A DNA stretch of 41,526 bases from Opitutaceae bacterium (GTDB lineage Bacteria; Verrucomicrobiota; Verrucomicrobiia; Opitutales; Opitutaceae): the NCBI GenBank assembly GCA_028281165.1, contig JANQKI010000246.1:1-41526 (forward strand), given 5' to 3'. The translations under genes and the position numbers were made by a program. Within the stretch, counting starts at the first letter, position 1; each line of letters starts with the position of its first letter. Below the pieces are notes generated by a model, which saw only the letters and a list, made by a program, of their open reading frames with translations, ran no database searches and had not been told where the DNA came from. Shown here one piece after another: positions 10,259-18,710 of the stretch.

Positions 10259-10301
10259 GTCATGTGCCGAAAGTCACGGTAGATTCATGACAAAGTCGTG
10301 A
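10259..10301 (-). promoter_or_regulatory. GTCATG-type boxes upstream of the kinase-regulator operon
   Basis: GTCATGT (10259-10265) and GTCACGG (10273-10279) are direct repeats 14 bp apart, followed by the inverted pair TCATGAC-N3-GTCGTGA (10285-10301). The hexamer GTCATG is shared with the site upstream of the permease gene at 8184-8214, which suggests autoregulation by the NarL-type regulator. Confidence 0.45.
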
Positions 10302-10332
10302 CCCTCTGAAAATTCGTTCGAAGAATGACTGA

Positions 10333-11457
10333 TTAAATCTCAACTCGCTTGCCGCCTTGGGCAATCGATTGGTAGAGAGCTTCCACCACACGCATGTCGC
10401 GCAGGCCCTCCTCTCCGGAAACATCGGATTCAACGTCCTCCCAGATCGTTTTCACGAAGCCATCCATTTGCTTAGCCTGCTGATTGGTTCTACCAAAATC
10501 GAGTGGTTCGTTGTTAATGTGACCCGCCAATCCTCGGTAACTGTAGGCCGGTTCCAGCTCCGCTCTAGCCTTCTCGTAGTTCACGTAGAGTCGATTCGTT
10601 CTCAAACTGTAAGAGGTGGTAGAATTGGATACAATACCGTTAGGAAACTCCAACTGCCAAGTCACCGTTTCATCAACCTCGCCAAATTTCACTGGATCGG
10701 TCTTGAACTCCTGAGCCGAAATCGCCACCGGCTCTAAACCCGTCGCGTATCGAGAGCCTTGTATGCAGTAAACGCCTACATCCATAACCGCTCCGCCTCC
10801 TGCGAGGGCTTTCTTCAGTCGCCACTGATTCGGATTTCCAATGGTAAAGCCGAATTCCGATTGGACGTATCGCGGAGCTCCCAGCTCCTCGCCTTTCGAC
10901 AACTCGATAATCCGACGGTGATAGGGACTAAAATGAAGTCTGTATCCAATCGACAACTTCACACCCGCCTTCTGACAAGCGTCGATCATTTGCTGACACT
11001 CGGCTACCGAGACGGCCATAGGCTTCTCGCAAATCACATGCTTGCCCGCCTGAGCCGCCCGAATCGTATATTCCGCATGCATCGAATTCGGCAATACAAC
11101 ATAGATGATGTCGATATCCTCGTTTTCAGCGATCGAGTCGTAATTCTCGTAATTATAAATGTTCTCTTGTTTGATACCGTACTTATCACTCCAAACCTTC
11201 TCCTTTTCCTTCGTACCCGTCACGATACCTGTCAACTTGCAGTACTCCGTCTCCTGCAAAGCCGGAGCCAATTGTCGCGTAGCGTATCCACCCAGTCCGA
11301 CCAGAGCGATCCCAAGCGGCTTGCGACCCCCATGCTCATGAGCCAAAGCCGACTTAGACAGCAGCGGATATGCCGCCGCCAAGCCTAGACCTTGAGCCGT
11401 TTCAGACAAGAAACGACGACGAGAAAATTCGTATTGAGAATTAGGATATAGATTCAT
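10333..11457 (-). CDS. Tat-exported Gfo/Idh/MocA-family oxidoreductase
   Basis: NAD(P)-dependent oxidoreductase family, usually acting on sugars, sugar acids or cyclitols. The start is placed at the ATG at 11457; a TTG six codons upstream is an alternative. A twin-arginine signal 'SRRRFLSETAQG' is followed by a hydrophobic stretch ending near 'KSALA', then a Rossmann fold beginning 'GIALVGLGGYAT' and the family hallmark 'CEKPMAV'. The C-terminal half is the alpha/beta substrate domain with 'GGAVMDVGVYCI'. The Tat signal implies export already folded with cofactor, a common pattern in Verrucomicrobia and Planctomycetes. It stands alone, about 100 bp downstream of the kinase promoter region, so no pathway can be read from neighbours. 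The substrate is unknown. Confidence 0.92.
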   Translation of the reverse strand: MNLYPNSQYEFSRRRFLSETAQGLGLAAAYPLLSKSALAHEHGGRKPLGIALVGLGGYATRQLAPALQETEYCKLTGIVTGTKEKEKVWSDKYGIKQENIYNYENYDSIAENEDIDIIYVVLPNSMHAEYTIRAAQAGKHVICEKPMAVSVAECQQMIDACQKAGVKLSIGYRLHFSPYHRRIIELSKGEELGAPRYVQSEFGFTIGNPNQWRLKKALAGGGAVMDVGVYCIQGSRYATGLEPVAISAQEFKTDPVKFGEVDETVTWQLEFPNGIVSNSTTSYSLRTNRLYVNYEKARAELEPAYSYRGLAGHINNEPLDFGRTNQQAKQMDGFVKTIWEDVESDVSGEEGLRDMRVVEALYQSIAQGGKRVEI

Positions 11458-11819
11458 AACGATATAGAATTTCAAAAGTTAAGGATAACGAGAATCGATA
11501 CCAGCCTATTCTTCAGAGTAGAATACATGAGAGGGTAGAAAACACAGCCTTTTCAGTCCTCCACATCCAAAAGGAGGTAGAGTGCGCCACAATCCAATCA
11601 TTGTAGCGGCCATGGCCCATCGCCGAATCTCGAACCTGTTACTAACCTTAGGCTTTCTCTTCAGAGCCTGGTTTCTAATACAAAAGAGACAATATCAAAA
11701 AGTCAGGCCAGACACTGTTCCAAATTGGTATTTACTAATCCGTTGGTCTCGGAGTAAATGATTGGCTCTCAAATGATGTAGCCAATCGATCCTACGCATC
11801 AGAAACACCATTAACTCCA
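11458..11819. other. Intergenic region between divergent genes
   Basis: A 362-bp gap between the oxidoreductase (minus) and malate synthase (plus), presumably holding both promoters. It contains one short open frame with a strong ribosome binding site (11582-11761, listed separately). I could not identify a convincing sigma-70 promoter, riboswitch or terminator. Confidence 0.5.
11582..11761 (+). CDS. Possible small protein of 59 residues
   Basis: A GTG codon preceded by AAGGAGG (11571-11577) with a 4-nt spacer opens a 59-codon frame ending in TGA at 11759. The product would be basic with a hydrophobic middle ('[17 protein letters not shown]') that could be one membrane segment. An internal ATG at 11612 gives 49 residues. 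It lies 58 bp upstream of malate synthase and could be a leader peptide. I do not recognise it; the main support is the unusually good Shine-Dalgarno in a genome where many genes lack one. It may be chance. Confidence 0.25.
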   Translation: MRHNPIIVAAMAHRRISNLLLTLGFLFRAWFLIQKRQYQKVRPDTVPNWYLLIRWSRSK

Positions 11820-14009
11820 ATGCAATACATCCAAAGCGGCGGCCTGAAAATCAGCCAGCCTATCTATGATTTAGTGAAAGACGAGATCGCTCCAGGCACC
11901 GGGATCGACACCGAGAAACTGTGGTCGGACTTCTCAGACCTGGTGGGTGATTTGACTTCTCGCAACGAGACTCTTCTGCAGAAAAGGATCGATCTCCAAG
12001 CGAAAATCGACCGATGGCATCTCGATAGAAAAGATAAATCGTATCATTATAATGAATACTATTCGTTTCTAGAGGAAATTGGATACATCGTTCCTGAACC
12101 TGAAGCTTTTGCCGTAGTCACGGAAAACGTCGATCCGGAAATCGCTACTGTCGCGGGACCTCAGCTTGTGGTTCCGGTCGACAACGCTCGCTATTCGCTC
12201 AACGCCGCCAATGCTCGCTGGGGAAGCCTTTACGACGCGCTGTATGGCGCCGATGTCATTCCCAAAACTGATGGTTTGGAGAAAAGCGGAGCCTACAATC
12301 CGAAACGTGGCGAAGCGGTTTTCCAAAAATCCTACGAGATCCTGGATCAATTCTTTCCTTTAGCGGCGGGAAGCTACGCTGAAGTAAATGGTTTTAGCTT
12401 GAATGATGAAGGTGGCTCCAAAACGCTCTCTATCCAAAGGGAGAATAGCTCTACAGCGCTAAAGGATAGCGATCAGTTTATTGGATACACCAAAACGCAG
12501 GGAGCGCTTTCCAGTATTTGGCTGCGAAATAATGGTCTTCATATCGAACTGCAGATCGACGCTGATCATCCCATCGGCAAAGTTCACCCAGCCGACATCA
12601 AAGACATCGTTCTAGAATCGGCCATTACAACTATCCAGGACTTCGAGGATTCAGTCGCGGCGGTTGATGCAGAAGACAAGGCTCTCGTCTATCGTAATTG
12701 GACCGGCCTAATGAAGGGAACTTTGGAAACCACCTTCGACAAGGCAGGCAAGCCGCATACCCGGTGTCTAAATGCCGATAAAACCTTTACCAGTCCAAGT
12801 GGCGAGAAGGTCACCTTGCCTGGCCGTAGCTTGATGCTGGCTCGCAATGTGGGCATTCGCATGAGTACAGATGCCGTCCTGACGGAAGATAACCAGGAGA
12901 TTCCGGAAGGTTTTCTCGATGCTTTGATGGCCAGTTTAGCCGCCATGCACGACTTGAAAGGCAACGGGACTTGTTCCAACAGCAAGACGGGCAGCGTTTA
13001 CATCGTTAAGCCGAAGATGCACGGTCCCGAAGAAGTTGCCTTCACCGTTGAGCTATTCAGCCGCGTGGAGGGTATCCTTAGCCTTCCACGCAACACTTTG
13101 AAGATAGGTATCATGGACGAAGAGCGGCGTACCACTGTCAACCTTAAGGAATGCATCCGCCAAGCCAAGGATCGTATCGTATTCATTAATACAGGGTTCC
13201 TAGATCGGACAGGCGACGAAATTCATACCAGCATGGAAGCCGGCCCCGTCATTCCGAAAATGGAAATCAAGAATGCAGCCTGGATGCTGGCCTACGAAGA
13301 TTGGAACGTCGATATGGGCATCGAAACCAGCCTTCCTGGAAAGGCTCAGATCGGCAAGGGTATGTGGGCTATGCCTGATGAAATGAAGGCCATGCTCAAT
13401 ACCAAATCCAGCCATCCTAAAGCGGGAGCCAACACCGCTTGGGTGCCCTCTCCTACTGCCGCCACCCTACATGCTTTGCACTATCATGAGGTGAATGTAT
13501 TCGAAACACAGAGACAACTCGCCAGTCGTAAGAGAGCAAGTATCGAAAATATTCTTACCCTTCCTCTTTTGCATGATCGAACTGTTTCCCAGGAGGAAAT
13601 CGAAAAGGAAATCGAAAATAATGCCCAGGGCATCCTCGGCTACGTCGTGCGCTGGATCGATCAGGGAGTAGGCTGCTCCAAGGTACCCGACATCAACAAT
13701 GTCGGTCTCATGGAAGACCGCGCCACCCTCAGAATTTCCAGCCAGCACATCGCTAACTGGCTATACCACGGCATCGTGCGAAAAGATTTCGTCATCAATA
13801 CGCTCAAACGCGTAGCGGCTATGGTTGACAAGCAAAATGCAGACGATCCCAATTATCAAAATATGTCACCAGATTTCGATGACAACATCGCCTTTCAGAC
13901 CGCCCTTGGTTTGATTTTCCAAGGCAGAGAAGAGCCCAGTGGCTACACGGAACCTGCTCTCCATCGCCGCAGACGGGAAGCCAAAGCGAAGGCATTGGCC
14001 AGCGCATGA
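11820..14009 (+). CDS. glcB: Malate synthase G
   Basis: Condenses glyoxylate with acetyl-CoA to malate in the cytoplasm (glyoxylate shunt and glycolate use). At 729 residues it has the usual length of the monomeric G isoform. Family segments seen in order: '[16 protein letters not shown]', '[14 protein letters not shown]', '[15 protein letters not shown]' (active-site Arg region), '[18 protein letters not shown]', '[12 protein letters not shown]', '[17 protein letters not shown]' and '[18 protein letters not shown]' (catalytic Asp region). There is no obvious Shine-Dalgarno before the ATG at 11820. No isocitrate lyase or glycolate oxidase gene lies in the window, so the gene is unlinked from its usual pathway partners. 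A GH43-like gene follows 101 bp downstream, with its own ribosome binding site. Confidence 0.97.
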   Translation: MQYIQSGGLKISQPIYDLVKDEIAPGTGIDTEKLWSDFSDLVGDLTSRNETLLQKRIDLQAKIDRWHLDRKDKSYHYNEYYSFLEEIGYIVPEPEAFAVVTENVDPEIATVAGPQLVVPVDNARYSLNAANARWGSLYDALYGADVIPKTDGLEKSGAYNPKRGEAVFQKSYEILDQFFPLAAGSYAEVNGFSLNDEGGSKTLSIQRENSSTALKDSDQFIGYTKTQGALSSIWLRNNGLHIELQIDADHPIGKVHPADIKDIVLESAITTIQDFEDSVAAVDAEDKALVYRNWTGLMKGTLETTFDKAGKPHTRCLNADKTFTSPSGEKVTLPGRSLMLARNVGIRMSTDAVLTEDNQEIPEGFLDALMASLAAMHDLKGNGTCSNSKTGSVYIVKPKMHGPEEVAFTVELFSRVEGILSLPRNTLKIGIMDEERRTTVNLKECIRQAKDRIVFINTGFLDRTGDEIHTSMEAGPVIPKMEIKNAAWMLAYEDWNVDMGIETSLPGKAQIGKGMWAMPDEMKAMLNTKSSHPKAGANTAWVPSPTAATLHALHYHEVNVFETQRQLASRKRASIENILTLPLLHDRTVSQEEIEKEIENNAQGILGYVVRWIDQGVGCSKVPDINNVGLMEDRATLRISSQHIANWLYHGIVRKDFVINTLKRVAAMVDKQNADDPNYQNMSPDFDDNIAFQTALGLIFQGREEPSGYTEPALHRRRREAKAKALASA

Positions 14010-14110
14010 ATCCGTAACACCAACAATTATCAAATAAATGGAAAGTCCCGCTACAACACGTAGCAGCATGTCTAGGACGCGCCGCCAACCAAGCAAAAAG
14101 GAGCCAAACC

Positions 14111-15034
14111 ATGAAACTAGCTCGCGTATTTGCCACCATCCTAGCCTTAGGCGTCATGTCTATTTCCAATGCTAACGATCCCATTCTCTTCGTCTCCTTT
14201 AAAGATCCCGGTAAAGGTGGCGTGTGGTTCGCTCTGAGCGAGGATGGCTACAATTGGGAAGCTCTGAATAATGCGGAAGCGTGGATCAAGCCGGACTATG
14301 AAGGCGAAACCATGCGGGATCCCTTTATCGCTCGCGGACCGGAAGGAGACTTCCATTTGGTTTGGACAACCGCGAGACGAAAGATTGGATACGCTCATTC
14401 CGAAGATCTTGTGAGCTGGTCTAAGCATCGCCAAATCCAAATCTGGCCGGAAGATGATACCAGCATTCGTAATACTTGGGCTCCGGAAATCTACTACGAC
14501 AAAGAGGCCGAAGACTGGCTCATCATCTGGTCTACTACCATCATCGGCAAGTTTCCCGAAACGATGGGAACCGTTAAGAACGACATGAATCATCGTATCT
14601 ACGGAGCCAAGACCAAGGATTTTATTACCTCCGAAAAACCCTTCCTCTTCTTCGATCCCGGCTATCCGGTGATTGACGCCTCTCTCATCGAGTATGAAGG
14701 CGGTTACTATATGTGCGTCAAGGACGAGCGAAGCGAGCCGCTGCATCGCTACTTGCTCAACGCCAAAGCCCCTTCTCTACTTGGCCCCTACAAAACCATC
14801 AGCGAACCCTTCACCGCTAGCTATACGGAAGGCCCCTCCATTCTAAAGCAAGGCGATGAGTATTTGATTTATTACGACAAATACAGCAAGCCTCAGGAAA
14901 TGCAGGTCGCCAAAACGAAAGACTTCGTAACCATGGAGGATGTCACGCCACAAACCTCCTTCCCCGATAAATACAAACACGGCTCATTCATTCGCGTCAC
15001 CGAAGAAGAAGCTGAGGCCCTAAAGGCTCGCTAA
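14111..15034 (+). CDS. Secreted GH43-like glycosidase
   Basis: 307 residues with a signal peptide (MKLARVFATILALGVMSISNA), exported to the periplasm or beyond. The rest is a five-bladed propeller of the glycoside hydrolase 43/62/32 superfamily. The three expected acids are visible: Asp in 'MRDPFI', the second Asp in 'VIDASLI' and Glu in 'YTEGPSI'; 'NTWAPEI' is also typical. Members act mainly on arabinans, xylans and related glycans, but substrate cannot be assigned. A strong AAGGAG lies 7 nt before the ATG. It follows malate synthase by 101 bp and converges with the MOSC gene at a 6-bp gap without a clear terminator. Confidence 0.88.
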   Translation: MKLARVFATILALGVMSISNANDPILFVSFKDPGKGGVWFALSEDGYNWEALNNAEAWIKPDYEGETMRDPFIARGPEGDFHLVWTTARRKIGYAHSEDLVSWSKHRQIQIWPEDDTSIRNTWAPEIYYDKEAEDWLIIWSTTIIGKFPETMGTVKNDMNHRIYGAKTKDFITSEKPFLFFDPGYPVIDASLIEYEGGYYMCVKDERSEPLHRYLLNAKAPSLLGPYKTISEPFTASYTEGPSILKQGDEYLIYYDKYSKPQEMQVAKTKDFVTMEDVTPQTSFPDKYKHGSFIRVTEEEAEALKAR

Positions 15035-15040
15035 GTCCTA

Positions 15041-15589
15041 TCAAGGAAGCTTGGCTAACGCCGGTTGCAATCCCGCGTTTTCAGGATCGAATTCAGCTTC
15101 GGCGAGTAGCTCGCTAGGCCCAACAGTCAACGACCCGCTTGTCTTTACCTGGGCTCGCAAGCCGCCCCGACTTCTCATGATTTCACGGGCTCCTTCACCA
15201 AATGCTCGATTCATGGCCAAACAAGGAGCGCAATGGACCGTACCAATAAAATGGATATCTTGAATGATGAAGGCCTCTCCATAAAGCGACTTCAGATCGA
15301 CACCTGAAACGATGATATTGCGGCGCGTCACCTCCGGACTGACACGCTCAGACAGACCAAGAGCTTTTACAATCTCTTCCCAAGCTTCTAGACTGAAGAA
15401 TGTCACATGCCCATTATAGTCAGGACGCTGCTTGCAAAATCGATCTCCTTCGATGCCTGCATCGGCAATAAGGTTCGCTGTCTTCAAGGACTTGAGATCA
15501 CTGCCACTCAAATCTTCAGAGCCCTTGCCGAACACTTTATGTTCGGGAGCAATGTTTATGCTATAGATCTCAATGGGATAGTGATTCAT
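15041..15589 (-). CDS. MOSC domain protein
   Basis: 182 residues, cytoplasmic. MOSC (molybdenum cofactor sulfurase C-terminal) domains bind molybdenum cofactor or act in related sulfur transfer and N-hydroxylate reduction. Seen here: 'AGIEGDRF' near residue 45, 'EVTRRNIIVSGVDL' near 85-98 and the conserved Cys region 'GTVHCAPCLAMNRAF' (two Cys, about 118 and 121). It is a stand-alone MOSC protein of the usual small size, without the N-terminal beta-barrel of YcbX. It is divergent from the cysteine-cluster gene with 106 bp between them. Its exact substrate is unknown. Confidence 0.9.
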   Translation of the reverse strand: MNHYPIEIYSINIAPEHKVFGKGSEDLSGSDLKSLKTANLIADAGIEGDRFCKQRPDYNGHVTFFSLEAWEEIVKALGLSERVSPEVTRRNIIVSGVDLKSLYGEAFIIQDIHFIGTVHCAPCLAMNRAFGEGAREIMRSRGGLRAQVKTSGSLTVGPSELLAEAEFDPENAGLQPALAKLP

Positions 15590-15695
15590 GGTACGATTGG
15601 GATTAGACAGCTATTCAATCAATTTTAAAAGAACTTTGCTCGCAACACAAACATCTCCACTTGACAGGGCAAAGGCCAATGTTGGTATACAAGGG

Positions 15696-16037
15696 ATGTC
15701 TTCACGAGGGACCCATGTATCGTCGTCACCAAATCTCGACTACAATTGTATGGACTGCGGGGCTTGTTGTGGCTGCTATCCGATTTTCGTCAGCGAGAGC
15801 GATGCCGAAAAGGAGCCGAAAATCATTGAAGAAGGAATTCTGGAGAAAAATTTTCTAAGAACCGAGCAGCGCGCTTATCGCTTATATCCCCTGCCCTTCT
15901 TAAAGGCCTGCCCGTTTCTTCGTGAAGATAAACTCTGTCGCATCTACGAGACGAGACCTGAGGTATGCCGCAAATTCGAAGCTGGCAGTAAGCAATGCAT
16001 CGAAGCCCGACGTCGATTAGGTATCAATACTCAATGA
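15696..16037 (+). CDS. YkgJ-family cysteine-cluster protein
   Basis: 113 residues from the ATG at 15696. The open frame reaches back to 15588, but the family's cysteine cluster starts about 17 residues after this ATG, and the longer version would overlap the divergent MOSC gene. Cysteines are arranged as CxxCxxCCxC ('NCMDCGACCGC') plus later Cys in 'ACPFLREDKLC', 'PEVC' and 'KQC', the pattern of the UPF0153/YkgJ family thought to bind a zinc ion or Fe-S cluster. The molecular function of the family is not established. It may share a promoter region with the MOSC gene. Confidence 0.85.
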   Translation: MSSRGTHVSSSPNLDYNCMDCGACCGCYPIFVSESDAEKEPKIIEEGILEKNFLRTEQRAYRLYPLPFLKACPFLREDKLCRIYETRPEVCRKFEAGSKQCIEARRRLGINTQ

Positions 16038-16158
16038 GGGCCAATCGGCCCCTTTTATTCGCTAATCTTCTGCCAATTCATCTTAGATTAATGTTCGGTC
16101 TGCTATGGTCGCGACTATGCAGAGCGTGGTTGTGGGTAGAAGCTGTAAATGGGTCCAT

Positions 16159-16173
16159 TGGATTTGCAATCCA
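16159..16173. repeat. Small hairpin
   Basis: Perfect inverted repeat TGGATT-TGC-AATCCA in the gap between the YkgJ-family and peroxidase genes. It lies directly before a much stronger hairpin; I checked it as a tRNA anticodon arm and rejected that. Confidence 0.4.
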
Positions 16174-16177
16174 CTAA

Positions 16178-16211
16178 TAGCTAAAGGGAACGAGCACGTT
16201 CGCTTTAGCTA
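16178..16211. repeat. Strong 15-bp stem hairpin
   Basis: Arms 16178-16192 and 16197-16211 are reverse complements with one G/G mismatch, around a 4-nt loop (AGCA). No T tract follows, so it is not a standard intrinsic terminator. It is probably part of an intergenic palindromic repeat with the REP-like unit at 16238-16259. Confidence 0.6.
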
Positions 16212-16237
16212 GCTAGGGGCCTTGGCAACCCAGATAT

Positions 16238-16259
16238 GCGCTACCGAGCGCGTTCCTAC
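16238..16259 (-). repeat. REP-like palindromic unit
   Basis: Read on the minus strand it is GTAG, then GAAC, then a perfect hairpin GCGCT-CGGT-AGCGC. A GTAG/GGAG tetranucleotide before a GC hairpin is the hallmark of RAYT-associated REP sequences. Only one clear copy lies in this window, so the call is tentative. Confidence 0.3.
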
Positions 16260-16318
16260 GATATCGATCATTCCTCCTCTCTTATACAGAACGCTGATCA
16301 AGAATCTGAAAAGAGTAT

Positions 16319-17779
16319 ATGAACCAAAAAAACATCAGGAATATGATTATCTACAGAGGAAAAATAGCTGCGCTGGGTCTTTTGATCCTGTGTTTGATGG
16401 GCTCTGAATTCGCTTCAGCCCAACAACGCCCGCCAAGAGAAAATCGAGGAAACCAGCCTCCGGCAGACAACGATAACAATGGACGTAACGGAAACCGGGG
16501 TGTGCCAGATCCGTTAGAGGATGCCGACTATTACGAGAATAACGAGCATCCCGAAGACAAGGTAATATTGGGAAACTTGCTCTTCTATGATAAGATTCTG
16601 AGCGGCAATATGAACATTTCCTGCGCCACTTGCCATCATGCCATGGCGGATACAGGAGATGGTCTTTCGCTAAGCGCTGGCGAAGGCGGAATGGGGCTTG
16701 GCATCACGCGCGCCCTTGGCGTGGGCGATGATGCGGTTCATGAACGCATTCCAAGAAACGCGCCCGCTTTGTTTGCTGTTGGGGCAACGGAATTCGACAC
16801 CATCTTTCATGATGGGCGCATCCAAAGAGATGATACCATGCCATCTGGCATAGCCAGTCCGGCTGGAACAGATCTGCCTGAAGGTTTAGATAACGTGCTA
16901 GCGGCCCAAGCTCTATTTCCATTAACCTCGGGAGCCGAGATGGCCGGGCAGGCGAGCGAAAATCCAATTGGAACAGCAGCCGCGAATGGCGACCTAGCCG
17001 GACCAAATGGCGTTTGGCAGCTGATCACAGAGCGCCTAAGAGCCAACGCGGCCTACGTGGATTTATTCCAGGCAGCGTACGATGATGTATCCGTAGCGGG
17101 AGACATCACCATCGTTCATGCAGCCAATGCGATCGCCGCTTTCGAGGCCTCTAGCTGGCCTTCCAACAACTCGCCATTCGATCGCTTCTTAAGGGGAGAC
17201 AATTCGGCTCTCAGCAATCTGGAGAGACAGGGCATGCGATTGTTTTATGGAAGAGCTCGCTGCTCGACTTGCCACTCAGGTCCGTTGTTGAGCGACTTCG
17301 ACTTCCATGCCATTGCCATGCCGCAGATAGGTCCAGGTAAGGGCGTAGGTGTCAATGGTCACGAAGACTTTGGCCGAGAGCTAGTGACAGGCGATCCCGA
17401 TCATCGCTACGAGTTTCGCACACCTCCTCTAAGGAATGTGGCTTTGACCGCCCCCTATGGACACTCAGGAGCCTACGACACGCTGGAAGCCATCGTCACC
17501 CATTATACCGATCCAGAAGGTTCCCTAAGAAACTATGATCGCGACAACTTTGTCGCGCCGAGTAGGGAAGATTTGGATGCAATCGATTTCGCGGTGATGG
17601 ACAATCCGGAATTGGTCGACGAAATCGCGGATGCCAATTTTCTAAGAAGGGGCATATTGCAAGAAGAGGATGTGCCCGCGGTAGTGGCATTTCTAAAATC
17701 GCTGACCGATCCTGATAATTTGGATCTGAGGCACAACGTGCCTAGCGAAGTCCCAAGCGGGCTGCCCGTATTCGATTGA
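16319..17779 (+). CDS. Di-heme cytochrome c peroxidase / MauG family protein
   Basis: Periplasmic di-heme c-type cytochrome. A signal peptide ends near 'SEFASAQ' (about residue 34); a low-complexity Pro/Asn/Arg-rich linker (35-62) follows. Heme sites are 'CATCH' (C102-H106) and 'CSTCH' (C315-H319), in the order and spacing of bacterial cytochrome c peroxidases. Other family segments are 'LGNLLFYDKILSG', 'RNAPALF', 'FHDGRI' and 'FRTPPLRNVALTAPYGHSGAY'. It may reduce hydrogen peroxide or act as a MauG-like oxidase. A second in-frame ATG at 16343 with AGGA just upstream is an alternative start with a cleaner signal peptide. A hairpin followed by T-rich DNA at 17932-17970 may terminate it, and an OmpR/EnvZ-type pair follows. 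Confidence 0.92.
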   Translation: MNQKNIRNMIIYRGKIAALGLLILCLMGSEFASAQQRPPRENRGNQPPADNDNNGRNGNRGVPDPLEDADYYENNEHPEDKVILGNLLFYDKILSGNMNISCATCHHAMADTGDGLSLSAGEGGMGLGITRALGVGDDAVHERIPRNAPALFAVGATEFDTIFHDGRIQRDDTMPSGIASPAGTDLPEGLDNVLAAQALFPLTSGAEMAGQASENPIGTAAANGDLAGPNGVWQLITERLRANAAYVDLFQAAYDDVSVAGDITIVHAANAIAAFEASSWPSNNSPFDRFLRGDNSALSNLERQGMRLFYGRARCSTCHSGPLLSDFDFHAIAMPQIGPGKGVGVNGHEDFGRELVTGDPDHRYEFRTPPLRNVALTAPYGHSGAYDTLEAIVTHYTDPEGSLRNYDRDNFVAPSREDLDAIDFAVMDNPELVDEIADANFLRRGILQEEDVPAVVAFLKSLTDPDNLDLRHNVPSEVPSGLPVFD

Positions 17780-17931
17780 AGTTGATCCGTGAATACATTA
17801 TAGAAATGAGATTCATGTAGCTACGCGTTTTTCGGTGAAGGATATCTTCTCAAATGAAAGTGGAAGGAAATCATGTAATCTGACCTCATCAGGTGAAAAA
17901 ATAGCCATTTGAAGCATACTACGAGCTTCTC

Positions 17932-17970
17932 AAAGACCCCGTCCATCGGCGACGGGGATCTTTGTTTTCG
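17932..17970 (+). terminator. Rho-independent-like hairpin before the response regulator gene
   Basis: Stem AAAGA-CCCCGTC / GACGGGG-A-TCTTT (one bulged A) with a short loop, followed by GTTTTC. It could end peroxidase transcripts or act as an attenuator in the regulator leader. It lies upstream of the true regulator start at 18029. Confidence 0.55.
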
Positions 17971-18028
17971 CTTCACAATAAACGCTTATCGGTCAAATTA
18001 TGCCCCGACTTGCCTCCCAAGTCGATCT

Positions 18029-18688
18029 ATGAAAATCCTCATCGTGGAAGATAACCAGCGCTTGCGGCGCAGCATGCTTGAGTACGCCAGAGCGGAGGGG
18101 TGCGTGGCGGATGCGGCGAGCGACGGCGAGGAGGGTCTGTACAAAGCTTTGAATTGGGACTACGACCTAATCCTGCTCGATGTAATGATGCCAAAGATCG
18201 ATGGCTGGGAAATGCTTAGGCGGATTCGCGAGCGAAAGACCACCCCCGTAATCATGGTCACCGCTCGCGCTCAGATAGATGATCGCGTACGCGGCTTGGA
18301 CGAAGGAGCTGATGATTACTTGGTAAAGCCGTTTGAGATGAGAGAGCTCATGGCGCGCATCCGGGCTAATACGCGCAGAGTGGAAAACAATCCTCAGCCG
18401 TGCTTAGAAGCTGGAGACATTATGGTGAACACAGTCAAACGCCTAGCCTATTTCAAAGATCAGGCTGTGGAACTCACAGCTCGCGAATACAACCTGCTTG
18501 AAATGTTCATGTACAAGCGCAACGAGGTGTTGTCTCGAGAATTCATATACGATCATTTATTCGACGAAAGAGACGAAACTGTGTCCAACATGCTTGAAGT
18601 TTACGTCTATAAACTAAGATCGAAGTTCGGCAAAGACTCGATCCAGACCCGGCGTGGTCTGGGTTACGTTTTTATGCCAGAGTCTTAA
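18029..18688 (+). CDS. OmpR-family response regulator
   Basis: 219 residues. The start is taken at the ATG at 18029 because 'MKILIVEDN' is the canonical receiver N-terminus; the frame extends back to 17909 through a terminator-like hairpin with no family similarity. The receiver domain has E7/D8, phospho-acceptor D51 in 'LILLDVMMPK', T in 'MVTARAQ' and K in 'YLVKPFEMREL'. The C-terminal winged helix contains 'LTAREYNLLEMF', 'VEVYVYKLRSK'-type recognition helix ('LEVYVYKLRSKF') and 'TRRGLGYVF'. The cognate kinase starts 22 bp downstream. The upstream neighbour is a di-heme peroxidase, a possible target. No Shine-Dalgarno is visible. Confidence 0.95.
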   Translation: MKILIVEDNQRLRRSMLEYARAEGCVADAASDGEEGLYKALNWDYDLILLDVMMPKIDGWEMLRRIRERKTTPVIMVTARAQIDDRVRGLDEGADDYLVKPFEMRELMARIRANTRRVENNPQPCLEAGDIMVNTVKRLAYFKDQAVELTAREYNLLEMFMYKRNEVLSREFIYDHLFDERDETVSNMLEVYVYKLRSKFGKDSIQTRRGLGYVFMPES

Positions 18689-18710
18689 GAAGCGTTTTTC
18701 GCAACCCGTC

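Noticed and set aside
10759-11388. 209-residue antisense frame over the oxidoreductase
   Set aside because: Shadow of the Gfo/Idh/MocA gene, whose family motifs are clear on the minus strand.
14147-14746. 199-residue antisense frame over the GH43-like gene
   Set aside because: No motif or signal; the sense strand has a signal peptide, catalytic acids and a strong ribosome binding site.
15588-15695. Longer N-terminus of the cysteine-cluster protein
   Set aside because: It overlaps the start of the divergent MOSC gene, has no Cys cluster and fills the likely promoter.
16135-16215. tRNA-like arms in the gap before the peroxidase gene
   Set aside because: The anticodon-like hairpin has no matching D arm, T arm or acceptor stem.
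17909-18028. 40-residue N-terminal extension of the OmpR-family regulator
   Set aside because: It crosses a terminator-like hairpin, and the receiver domain begins naturally at 18029.
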